In this document: in pieces, positions 53,793-63,357 of the stretch
How positions within the stretch are numbered: position 1 is the stretch's first letter
How the letters are laid out: every line of letters begins with the position of its first letter
Assembly: GCA_036873135.1 (NCBI GenBank)
Contig: JAPTYO010000026.1
Coordinates: 2,212,001 to 2,276,000, forward strand
Source of the DNA: Clarkia xantiana subsp. parviflora
Lineage: Eukaryota > Streptophyta > Magnoliopsida > Myrtales > Onagraceae
Reading direction: 5' to 3'
Length of the DNA stretch: 64,000 nucleotides
Notes under the pieces: model-generated
Databases searched by the model: none
What the model saw: the letters and a program-made list of their open reading frames with translations, nothing else
Told to the model about the DNA's origin: nothing
Made by a program: the position numbers and the translations under genes

Positions 53793-56700
53793 ATGGCAAG
53801 CGTATATGTCATCCGTGGAGGGTATGGAGCTGGATGAGAGTCAGCGAATGCCAGAGAAGCATATGTGGCAGAGTTAGGGACTCCTAAGCCAAAAAGAGAA
53901 CAACCAGAGGAAAAGAGAGAAGACATAATAGAATTCTCAAGAAGAGACATGGAGCATGTGTTACCAGACAACAAGGATGCCCTGGTGATAACAATGAAGA
54001 TCACCGATATGGACATAGGAAGAATCCTAATAGACAGTGGAAGCTCACCCAACATCATTAGCAAGAAGGTCCTCAACATACTAGGAGTAAGGCCAAGTAG
54101 CATAAAACAGGTTTACTCCCCCTTGGTAGGATTTTCAGGAGAGCCAACATACCCACTGGGGGCAGTCACACTACCTGTGACACTGGGCACAGGACAGAGG
54201 CAGCTAAAGATTGATGTCCCATTCTTCATCACAGAAGAAATGGAGGAGTACAATGGGGTCCTAGGTACCACTACAATCAACAAGTGGGGTATGGTACCAT
54301 CAACACTACATCAGAAAATGAAATTCCCCACAGGCCAAGGAATAGGGGAAGTAAAAGGCAACCAGAAGGTAGCAAGGAAATGTGCAAGGATTGCACTAGG
54401 CAAAAGAAAGAAAACAAGAGAAGTCCTACTAGTAGATGAGGACCCAAGAGAAGATCATGGAAGACCAGCCCCCATGGAGGAATTAAAAGAGATACTCATA
54501 GAAGAACCCGATAGGAAGGCTAAAATTGGGACTGCCTTATCTCAGGAAGAGGAGAACCACTTAGTAGCTTTACTAAGGGAATACAAGGATCTATTCGCCT
54601 GGTCACCAAGCGATATGCCAGGGATATCAGAAGAGGTAATCTCACACAAGCTCAATATAGACGCGGCAACGCGACCAACAACACAGAAGGTGAGACCAAT
54701 GGGAGGAAGCAAAAGGATAGCTATCCAAGAAGAAGTAGAAAAGCTACTAAAGGCAAAGTTCATCAAGGAAATCAGATTCCAGACATGGGTGGCAAACCCA
54801 GTACTGGTAAAGAAGCCGGGAGGTAGTTGGAGAATGTGTATTGACTATCGGGACCTAAACAAGGCATGCCCAAAGGACTCATATCCGCTACCAAGAATAG
54901 ATCAATTAGTGGATGCAACATCAGGTCACCAACTAATGAGCTTCATGGATGCATACTCAGGATACAACCAGATAAAAATGGCCCCCGAGGACGCCCCTCA
55001 CACAGCATTCTATGCTAATAGTGAGATATACCATTACACAGTGATGCCTTTCGGACTCATAAATGCTGGAGCAACATACCAAAGAATGGTCAACAAAATC
55101 TTTGGGGACATGATAGGGAAGACAATGGAGGCGTATGTGGACGACATGATAGTCAAATCTAAAGAGAAGAAGGACCATGTGGAAAACCTTCGCTCAACGT
55201 TTGAGAGGATGAGGCAATACCAAGTCCGTCTAAACCCGAAAAAATGCGCATTTGGGGTGCAATCAGGAAAGTTTTTAGGCTTCATGGTAAGCCAGCGAGG
55301 CATAGAGGTAAACCCCGAAAAACTTCAAGCAATTGAAGAAATGCAGTCACCTACGAAGCACAAAGAGGTTCAACGACTGAACGGGAGGCTGGCAGCCCTT
55401 AATAGATTCCTATCCAAAATAGGAGACAAGGCATTACCCTTCTTTGAGGTACTAAGGGCAAACAAGAAATTTGAATGGACACCGAGATGTGAGGAAGCCT
55501 TCCAACAACTCAAACAACATCTAAAGACACTACCACCCCTAGCAAAGCCCACACCAGGGGAGCCCCTCTACCTCTACATCTCCGTAAGCAACGTGGCAGT
55601 AAGCTCAGTACTAATCAAGGAGGAAAACGCTGCACAATTGCCAGTATACTTCGTAAGCAAAACATTGGCAAAGTATGAGATCAACTACTTGCCAATAGAA
55701 AAGTACCTCTATGCACTGATTATATCAGCAAGAAAGTTGAGACCGTATTTCCATGGGCATGAAGTAACAGTCCTCACAGACCAGCCATTGAAACACCTCC
55801 TCCAGAGACCAGACACATCGGGAAGACTGACCAAATGGGCAATTGAGCTAAGTGAGTTTCGCATTCATTTTGCCCCAAGAACAGCCATAAAGGGTCAGGC
55901 TCTAGCAAATTTTATCGCTGAATTCACTGGAATTAATCCAGACGAAGACTTGGGAGAAATCAAAACTACATGCGAGGCAAGTAGTAGTCAGGAGACACAA
56001 TCAGAAGAATTATGGGAGATGCATACCGATGGGTCATCCAACGGAGGAGGTTCAGGTGCAGGCCTCTTACTATACCCACCAAACAGCGATACACCTATGC
56101 GCTATGCCATGGCACTTACCTTTAAGGCAACAAACAATGAGGCTGAGTACGAAGCACTAATAACTGGCCTGAGAATAGCCAAAGGAGTAGGGGCAAAGCA
56201 TTTAAGGGTCAAGTGTGATTCTCAACTAGTCGTCAATCAAGTGAAAGGAATCTACACTGCAAAGTCCGAAAACATGCAGAGATACTTACAGCAAGCCAAG
56301 GACCTAATAAAGAGCTTCCAAAGCTTCGACATTGAGTCAGTCCCAAGAGAACAAAACCAAGAGGCAGACGCCTTAAGTAAACTAGCCTTAGGGGCAGAAG
56401 CAGGCAAAGAGGTTCACTTCATAGAGCAAAGAATGCAATCGGTGATAGAACAAATGGAGGTCCTAGCAATAGATGAGGCAGAAGTCTGGATGACACCAAT
56501 GCGACAATACATCATGGAAGGAAAGCTCCCAAAAGATAAGGTGGAAGCAATCAAGATTGAAAGGATGGCTAGGAATTACGCAGTGATGGACAATGAACTC
56601 TACAAGAAAGGATATTCCACGCCTTTCCTCAAATGCATAGCATACCCAGAAACAGAGAGAGTGCTTGCAGAACTCCATGAGGGAGATGCGGGGTGCCATG

Positions 56701-57719
56701 AAGGAGCGCGGTCAATAAGCCGAAAGGTCTACAACCTAGGATACTAATGGCCATCAATTAGCAAAGAAGTAGCAGACTTGGTACAAAAATGTGATCACTG
56801 CCAAAGGTACTCTAGAAACATAACAGCCCCACCAGCAAAGCTAAGCTCCATCTCAGGAGCTTGGCCTTTCGCGCAATGGGGGATTGATTTGATAGGCCCC
56901 CTACCAAAAACAAAAGGTCAGAAGACTTGCATAATTGTGGCAATAGACTACTCCTCCAAGTGGATAGAAGCAAAGGCAATGGGGAAGACAACAGACGACC
57001 AAGTCGTCAACTTCATCCAATCTCACATTGTCTCGAGGTACGGGGTGCCAAGAGCAATAATAAGTGACAATGGCCCACAATTCAAGAGCAAGAAATTGCA
57101 GTGGTATTGTGAAAGACTGAATATAGACCACCGTTTCGCATCAGTAAAGCACCCTCAGACAAACGGACAGGTAGAATCAGCAAACAAGATAGTGCTAGAT
57201 GGCCTAAAGAAACGACTCCACGCCACCAAGGGAAGTTGGGTAGATGAGCTGGAAAATGTTCTATGGGCAGTGCGGACAACACCAAAGATATCCACAGGAG
57301 AAACACCATTTGGCCTGGTGTACGGAACTGAAGCGGTGGCACCAGCAGAAATAGCTGTACAATCACTGAGGACCAAGTACTTTGAGGAGCATGAGAACAA
57401 CAAAGCAAGGCTTTTAGATTTAGACATGGTGGAGGATAAAAGGTGGAATTCGGAAGAGGCACAGACACGAATGCGCCTTGTCTCAGCAAGATACTACAAC
57501 CGCCAAGTCAAGGAGAGACAATTCCACGTAGGAGAACTGGTACTAAGAAGGAATGAGTTCTCACACTTAGACCAAGTCAGAAAATTATCTCCAAAGTGGG
57601 AAGGACCATACAAGATAGCGTCAGTTCCCTACGTAAACGCTTACCGCCTCGAAGATGGGGAAGGGTATATCTCCACAAACACCTTCAGTGGAGAGCACCT
57701 AAAGAAATACTATGTATAA
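53793..57719 (+). pseudogene. Element D Pol without Gag (two in-frame stops)
   Basis: The ATG at 53793 is the first after the primer-binding site. Only Met-Ala-Ser of Gag remains; the next residues, GGYGAG and SANAREAY, match the linker just before the protease in B (GGFASGG, NAREVY). A TGA at 53835-53837 interrupts this linker. Then follow the protease (D-S-G-S-S, D at 54033), RT with YVDD at 55134-55145, Ty3-type RNase H, archaeal-type RNase H (HTDGSSN near 56022, NNEAEYEAL) and integrase. A TAA at 56745-56747 lies in the integrase zinc finger, where relatives have Tyr. WGIDLIGPLP, ISDNGPQF and VESANK show a complete DDE core. The C-terminus ends GEHLKKYYV. Apart from two single-codon stops the frame is open over 3.9 kb. 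It would need Gag from another element. Confidence 0.92.
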
Positions 57720-58014
57720 GAAGAAAGCACAAGCAAACGACCATATCCTTAGTTTCATATTTCACATTTTGCTTGTTTCAGCTTTACAAGCTTTTCAAAA
57801 AACAACTTTTGAGAAGGAGAACTCACGAAGTTACTCCAACTCTACAACTATATTTCATTCCTACAAAGGATGTCTTGGTGCACCAAGGCATCCCAAGTGT
57901 ACAAAAACATGAATGCTCCTAAGGGAGTAGTAGTTATTCAAGAGTATTTTCCAGTGAATGTAGTGGTATAATCACGAAGTTATCCTTACACAGATATGAC
58001 TTCAAGTCAATGAC
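57720..58014. other. Element D spacer after pol
   Basis: Nothing recognisable is seen between the integrase stop and the tandem array. Confidence 0.5.
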
Positions 58015-58850
58015 AGGTTCGACGCCCCCAAGAGCGTATCTTGAGAGTAGTTTTCATACTACGACCTTCGACGCCCCCAAGAGCGTATCTTGAGAGTAGT
58101 TTCCATACTACGACATTCGACGCCCCCAAGAGCGTATCTTGAGAGTAGTGTTCATACTACGACCTTCGACGCCCCCAAGAGCGTATCTTGAGAGTAGTGT
58201 TCATACTACGACCTTCGACGCCCCCAAGAGCGTATCTTGAGAGTAGTGTTCATACTACGACCTTCGACGCCCCCAAGAGCGTATCTTGAGAGTAGTTATT
58301 ACACTACGACCTTCGACGCACCAAGAGCGTATCTTGAGAGTGGTTTCCAAAAACTACGAACTTCGACGCCCCCAAGAGCGTATCTTGAGAGTAGTTATTA
58401 CACTACGACTTCGACGCACCAAGAGCGTATCTTGAGAGTGGTTTCCAAAAACTACGAATTCGACGCCCCCAGGAGCGTATCTTGAGGTAGATTTGCAACC
58501 TACCAGATTCGACGCCCCCAAGAGCGTATCTTGAGATAGAAAAAACACTACCAGTTCGACGCCCCCAAGAGCGTATCTTGAGGTAGATTTCAAACTACCA
58601 GTTCGACGCCCACCAGGAGCGTATCTTTGGTCTAACCTGAGCCCTCCGGGAGCCTATCCTGTGAAACGTTAAGTGCCGTCCGAGAGCCTGTCTCGTGAAC
58701 AGATTTTGACACCCGTCAAAAACATATCGGTGGACTAACCTGTGCCCTCCGGGAGCCTATCCTGTGAAACGTTAAGTGCCGTCCGAGAGCCTGTCTCGTG
58801 AACAGATTTCGACGCCCACCAAGAGCGTATCTTTGGTCTAACAGTACAAC
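58015..58850. repeat. 49-bp tandem array, element D 3' region
   Basis: About a dozen units with CGACGCCCCCAAGAGCGTAT and TTGAGAGTAG occur, the first ones spaced 49 bp (58018, 58067, 58116). Longer units containing GAGCCCTCCGGGAGCCTATC follow at 58630-58850. It is the same array as in E. Confidence 0.88.
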
Positions 58851-59711
58851 GTATACCGTGTAAGGGGTATCAGAAGAGATCATCATACCATGCTTAGAAG
58901 GATACCATGCTCAGGAGGGTAACATGAGAAAGAAATTTCTAAGTAAAGTAATGTGAAGAACAAGTAATGTTTTTTCTTTATGAAATGACAGGTCTGACAT
59001 GAAGGAAACCACGAAAGAAGGATAAGTAAAGGAAATATACCAAGGGAAGGTTCCATACCCAAAGAGCCATACACAAGGCATAAGGAGGCATCATGAGAAG
59101 AGATATAAGCACACGGCCATGTATACAACGAGCAGAGACAAGTATATCAGACAAAGATGGCAATACTAAGAAAGGTGGAGTTTTAAACTCTAAAGACAAC
59201 CACAACTCACAAACACACAAGACCACCACAAGAAATAAGGGTACTATTCCCTTATCTTCGCAATATACTTAGTAGCAAAGTCTGACAAATCACCAAGTCG
59301 AGAGAAAGGAAAGTCAGGAGCAATCATGTGAATACGCTCAAGAATCTTCTTCAAGGAAATACGTTTCGCCACAGAGCAGCGAACATCCATAGCAGCCTGA
59401 TAAGCGGAAGAGGCCTTATACTCAGCAATGGCACACTCCTTCGCCTCCATACGAAACATTTCCTCCAGAGAGACTAACTCAGCAGCCCGGAGTGCCTCAT
59501 CACGATAAGACCTTTGTTTCAACGCCTCAACCTCTTCATTGAGAAGAGCAATGCGACCCTCCAAGTCTCGGCACCGCAAATCAGCGATGCGACTATGCTC
59601 CAAACAGCTAATAAGACTGGAGTTAAGGGAGACACAAATGTCCTCGTATACCTTCCTCTCCTCAGCAAGATCAATAGCAAGGGTGGATAAATTAACAAGG
59701 TCGGCCATACC

Positions 59712-59790
59712 CTGCAACAAAAATAAAAGATGAGACGGATAGAGCATGGAGAAGAAGTATACCAAAGGATAAAACAGTTAATAACATTAC
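59712..59790 (-). other. Conserved phase-0 intron, element D antisense gene
   Basis: The intron is 79 nt, donor CCT/GTAATG, acceptor TTTGTTGCAG/GGTATG. It lies after RYAP, at the position matching RLAE in B and RRVE in A. Confidence 0.7.
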
Positions 59791-60041
59791 AGGAGCATAA
59801 CGAGCCAACACATCACGAGCCAACTCATAAGTTGCCTCCAACCCTTTGGAGAGGGACACACAATCAGCAGGAGGAACAGCAGACTGCAGAACACGAACTC
59901 CAACCTCAGGAGTTTGCAAAGAAGATTGATTGTCAAAACGAGCCCCACGCCCATAATAAGGCGCCCACTCAGACCCAACAATTCCATCAACAGGTGGACG
60001 AGACAGCTCCTTCCGACTCAGACGTGGAAGACGAAGTCTAC

Positions 60042-60105
60042 CTATAACAAAGCACAGAGTAAATACAAATATACATTAAGGAAACCCAGTTGCTCAAGAA
60101 CTCAC
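60042..60105 (-). other. Conserved phase-1 intron, element D antisense gene
   Basis: The intron is 64 nt with a consensus donor (TTG/GTGAGT) and acceptor TTGTTATAG/GTAGAC. The phase equals that of intron 1 in B. Confidence 0.7.
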
Positions 60106-60469
60106 CAAACAGGGAGGAAGGAAAAGACGGCTCCCGGACCTTCGATTGGGGGGCATCAATATAGAAAGAAGATGGCACCCTAACGTCACCACCCTTACCT
60201 CCAGTTAGAGAACACCTCCCCGCACCATAGAAAACCGATCTTTTTGCAATCGAAGATCCGGTCCCGGAATTAACCACTCCTACACGAACTGGCCTCTTAC
60301 TCCTCATCAATCACCAGAAAGTTCTGCTGACCGGAAAAACACAGGCTTAGTCCAAGGAAAGCAGAAAGCAAACAGTAGACGAGAGATACAAACTCATCTC
60401 CCCAAAATGATGGATACAAAGTCAAAAGACAAAAATAGAAAGACGACAAGAAAGACCCCATCAGCCAAC

Positions 60470-60860
60470 AGGCAGGGGGCAGGGGGAGATAGTCATAACT
60501 CCCAGTATAAGGAGACCCCATCAGCAACAGGCAGAGGCAGGGGGCAGGGGGAGATAGTCATAACTCCCAGTATAAGGAGACCCCATCAGCCAACAGGCAG
60601 AGGCAGGGGGCAGGGGGAGATAGTCATAACTCCCAGTATAAGGAGACCCCATCAGCCAACAGGCAGAGGCAGGGGGCAGGGGGAGATAGTCATAACTCCC
60701 AGCATAAGGAGACCCCATCAGCCAACAGGCAGAGGCAGGGGGCAGGAGGAGATAGTCATAACTCCCAGCATAAGGAGACCTCATCAGCCAATAGGCAGAG
60801 GCGGGGAGGCAGAGGAAGATAGTTACAAACCCCAGCACAGAGAGACCCACGGGCCAACAA
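60470..60860. repeat. 66-bp tandem array, element D
   Basis: About six units contain GAGATAGTCATAACTCCCAG, the first ones at 60486, 60551 and 60617 (65-66 bp). It occupies the place where other copies have the N-terminal exon of the antisense gene. Long open frames on both strands are repeat artefacts. Confidence 0.88.
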
Positions 60861-61188
60861 GCAAAGATAAGGGGCAAAAGGAGATAATTATAATCCCAAT
60901 ATGGAGGACTTCACCCGCCAGTAAGCGGAAACATGAAGGTAAAAAGATGGAAAAATGACGAATCAAACAGGACTACATTATCATGAAGACATACAAATCA
61001 AGAACGAGACAAGTAAGGAAACGATTGAAGGAGAAGCAGAATTAAATCTCTCAAAGGCAATGCTTACACAAAAAGAGAAGACACATACCTCAATGCGACG
61101 CGCGTCCTGAGAAACAAGACTGACCAGAAATCCCACCGCCAAAAGGAAAAGAAGAGAAAAGGACAATGAGAATGAGGTAATCACTTCT

Positions 61189-61218
61189 CCTTTTATAATA
61201 CAAAGGGTTAGGGTTTTT
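61189..61218 (-). promoter_or_regulatory. Putative promoter of the element D antisense gene
   Basis: On the minus strand AAACCCTAACCCT (telo-box type) lies a few bases upstream of TATTATAAAAGG (TATA box). It is the same arrangement as upstream of the B antisense gene. Just downstream, an open segment ends at a possible donor (ATTGAG/GTATGT, near 61090). Confidence 0.45.
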
Positions 61219-61739
61219 TCAAAGCCGCCAAATCAACACCGTTGATTTTTAGAAAGGAAAATTTTAAGGGACAAGATTCAAAAACTAGTTCCCGTTAACC
61301 AAGGTTAAACTCATGCTCACCATAGTTAACATCCCCTAAGGTTTATTTCCTAGTATTTCATACTTAGAGAAATTTTTGGCCAAAATTAAATTTTTCCTCA
61401 CTTAGAGAGAATCCCGGCACGAATTTGGAGCATAAGTCATTTAGTTGCATTCGTATCACACCCCTGTGCAAGTTTGTATTTTTTGAGTATACACCTGTAG
61501 CAGAGATAAGTTTATTATTCCCGCCTCAGACGGACGCGTGCCTAAGCACACGTCCGTGCTACTCTGACGTTTACAATTCCTCTATCTCATTAGACAGGGG
61601 GCAGCGTCAGAGGAACGCATCCATGGGTAAGCAGGCATTCAGACAAAGAAGGTAAAATCCCGGTTTCAAATTGCGCGTGTCATACCATCCTAAAATAGAG
61701 TCAATCAAGGGTTAGGCCATTGGTTGACTCGGGGGCATG
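61219..61739. other. Element D 3' noncoding region with polypurine tract
   Basis: No gene is seen. The part at 61500-61620 is homologous to 37840-37960 of E in reverse complement. CGGGGGCATG (61730-61739) is the polypurine tract before the 3' LTR. Confidence 0.6.
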
Positions 61740-62533
61740 TGATGGATATACGCCCAATTTGAACCCGTTGACTTCCGAACCGTTGTATTTTTATCGTCCC
61801 ATTTATGATTGCAAATCGAAACTTCAACCCGAACACTTCGCGAGAACATCGACGGCTCGGACGGGGCCGAAGCGCCCGTCCGACAGAGGCGAACTCACCT
61901 AGGTGAGGTTGGGTGGCCACACCCGACCTCCCCTAGGGGAGATCGGGTCGGCCAACCCGATCCCTCCTAGGAGGGATGGGGTTGGCCAACCCCACCCTCC
62001 CTAGGAGGGGTTGGGTGTCCTCACCCAACCCCTACCCTTGGGGGTCGGATTTCTCCCCCCCCAAGGGCCCCGGCACCACTTTCAGACACCCACGCTCGGT
62101 CCACTCCGCCTGCCTCCTCCGAATCCTAAGGTCTTAATTATGTGTTTAAAGGTTAATTAATTGTGTTTAAAGGCTAACGATGTCATTAAGCCACCTTAAT
62201 GACACCGTTGCCTATAAATACCCCACCTTCACATCTTATTTGATCATCTTGGCCATTTGGACATTTTAGCTCTGACATCTCTCTAGCTTTATCTCTCTAG
62301 AAAAGTACTGACTTAGGCATCGGAGAGGGTTCACCAGGCACCACCCCCCCCTCCTCCGTGTCTGGTATTGCCCCTTCTGCAGGATAGAAGGAGAGAAGAA
62401 GCAAAGGAAGGAAGGAAGGAAAGGAGAAGATAGGCTAAGGCAGAACAACTCAGGAACACCGGATCGCACACATCCCCCGTAAGGAGTGAGATCAAAGCCG
62501 ACACCCCGTTGACCTAGATCTCATAACTTAACA
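61740..62533 (+). repeat. Element D 3' LTR
   Basis: This 794-bp LTR is nearly identical to 52911-53741, lacking one 36-bp palindromic unit and part of the C-run. It ends CTTAACA and is followed by the TSD CCCCC. Confidence 0.95.
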
Positions 62534-62538
62534 CCCCC

Positions 62539-62703
62539 GGGTGGGCTTTCCACTCGGGGTCTTCCCGAGTGGATTTCGCCACTCAGGGTGTTCTCCGGGC
62601 CTACGCGAAGGGCCTCGGGTGTCCGTGTTCTAAGTTTCGAATTATATTCGGTTATGGCCCATTTGTCGGGTCCAATTAGTGATAGGTTGGCGCATATCCA
62701 AAA
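62539..62703 (-). repeat. Element C right LTR, right part
   Basis: It continues the LTR broken at 52910 and matches 34629-34793. The element terminus is ATATCCAAAA where the other LTR has ATATCCAACA. TSD GTATG follows. Confidence 0.85.
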
Positions 62704-62708
62704 GTATG

Positions 62709-62790
62709 TGCACATCTTGCGCTGCGTAATTCTTATTACAAGCATGTGCCTTATTTATGTTTCTCTAGTAGTCATCCCCATAATCCAACA
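62709..62790 (+). repeat. Copia 3' LTR, right part
   Basis: It resumes after the TSD of C and ends at CCAACA, which is the near inverted match of the TGTTAG start. The end point is inferred, as no second copia LTR is in the window. Confidence 0.6.
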
Positions 62791-63357
62791 AAAATGTCAT
62801 CACCAGTAATCATTTAACTACTTACTGTTCTACGTTATCAAAATACTCGACACATGTTCTCACTCCTTATAGGAAAGAGACTAACGAATCGGGGTAACTA
62901 GTGGACTTGGTACAACTTATAAACATGACGACAAGATCTAGAAAACTCTAATAGCAACAACGCCACTTGCAAGGAAAATCTCCAAGAGAATTCAGCCTCA
63001 AACACACCCATAGGGAAGGGACGCCTACATAATATATTCAATTATTTACTAAAGTGGGAACCTACGTTTCACCGGAATAGGTGCGATCTACTTGTCACCA
63101 AGAAATATGGCAACCTACTTATCACAACTGGTCGCCTCTCTAAACCAATAAGAGACCAGGTGCCACCGCCATGTGCTGGACAATCATGAACAAGTGATTC
63201 CCGCCCCAATGTCGGTTAAAATCTTTGATAAATACTAAGCATGTCACATTCATTACTAATAATACGACTCTAAAAAATATACTAGTTTATTCGTGAGGAA
63301 TCGTGGGGTAAAATCCCATCCTTTCTTTTTGCAGGTGTTAGCCGCAACGAAGCTCGG
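62791..63357. other. Sequence flanking the copia element, unrecognised
   Basis: I see no coding frame or known repeat here. Its last part, ending in a TTTTTGCAG phrase near 63326-63334, might be the end of another, older LTR, but there is nothing to compare it with. Confidence 0.35.

Larger units (their letters stand above)
59244..60310 (-). pseudogene. Element D antisense gene, 5'-truncated, three exons kept
   Basis: The exons are 60310-60106, 60041-59791 and 59711-59244. The introns are 64 nt (GTGAGT...TTATAG, phase 1) and 79 nt (GTAATG...TTGCAG, phase 0). Frames join without shift. Exon 2 has SAVPPADC and ELARDVLARYAP, matching the exon-2 ends of B and A. Exon 3 is a coiled coil (LEGRIALLNEEVEALKQR) ending with FPFSRLGDLSDF, comparable with FNFGKVPEICDY in B. 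The N-terminal domain found in A, B and C is not seen; that region holds a 66-bp array. An ATG-ATG at 60310 could still start a shorter protein. Confidence 0.68.
52911..62533 (+). mobile_element. Element D: gag-less Tat-lineage element with complete pol
   Basis: LTRs lie at 52911-53741 and 61740-62533. TSD CCCCC occurs at 52906-52910 and 62534-62538. It inserted in the right LTR of C. The order is PBS, three gag codons fused in frame to protease, RT, RNase H, archaeal-type RNase H, integrase, 49-bp array, antisense gene remnant, 66-bp array, PPT, LTR. The LTRs are almost identical by eye except one 36-bp palindrome unit and C-run length, so it is recent. Two in-frame stops interrupt pol. Confidence 0.95.
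34042..62703 (-). mobile_element. Element C: Tat-lineage element lacking RT to integrase, hosts elements D and E
   Basis: The left LTR is 34042-34793. The right LTR starts at 52354, is broken at 52910 by D and ends at 62703. TSD GTATG occurs at 34037-34041 and 62704-62708. The orientation is minus: PPT beside the left LTR, PBS beside the right. The minus strand carries gag, protease and a second gag-like segment but no RT, RNase H or integrase. The plus strand carries the antisense gene, split by element E. It inserted into the 3' LTR of the copia element. Removing D and E leaves about 10.2 kb. Confidence 0.88.
1..62790 (+). mobile_element. Ty1/copia LTR retrotransposon, 5' truncated by window edge, host of all other insertions
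   Basis: Four separated blocks (1-771, 8362-9753, 32264-34041, 62709-62790) read in order as one copia element once the insertions are skipped. They give the integrase-RT linker, reverse transcriptase with YVDD, the copia RNase H, a stop, a noncoding 3' region, a polypurine tract and a 3' LTR. The order RT then RNase H at the C-terminus, with the 'Y..D....ADPLTKPL' ending, is typical of Ty1/copia. Elements 1, A and C each split it and each carries a matching 5-bp TSD, so they inserted after it. Premature stops show that it is dead. The 5' LTR, gag, protease and most of integrase lie outside the window. Confidence 0.85.

Noticed and set aside
58015..58640. Regular repeats that look like a CRISPR array
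   Set aside because: Units are contiguous and near-identical over their whole length, without unique spacers, in a plant retrotransposon next to pol.
60407..60958. 183-codon plus-strand open frame and its minus-strand mirror
   Set aside because: Both are generated by the 66-bp array, whose period is a multiple of three. No family motif is seen.
36585..62533. E as a ready Gag donor for D
   Set aside because: E keeps only an N-terminal gag piece with a frameshift and no capsid core, so functional complementation between these two copies is not supported.
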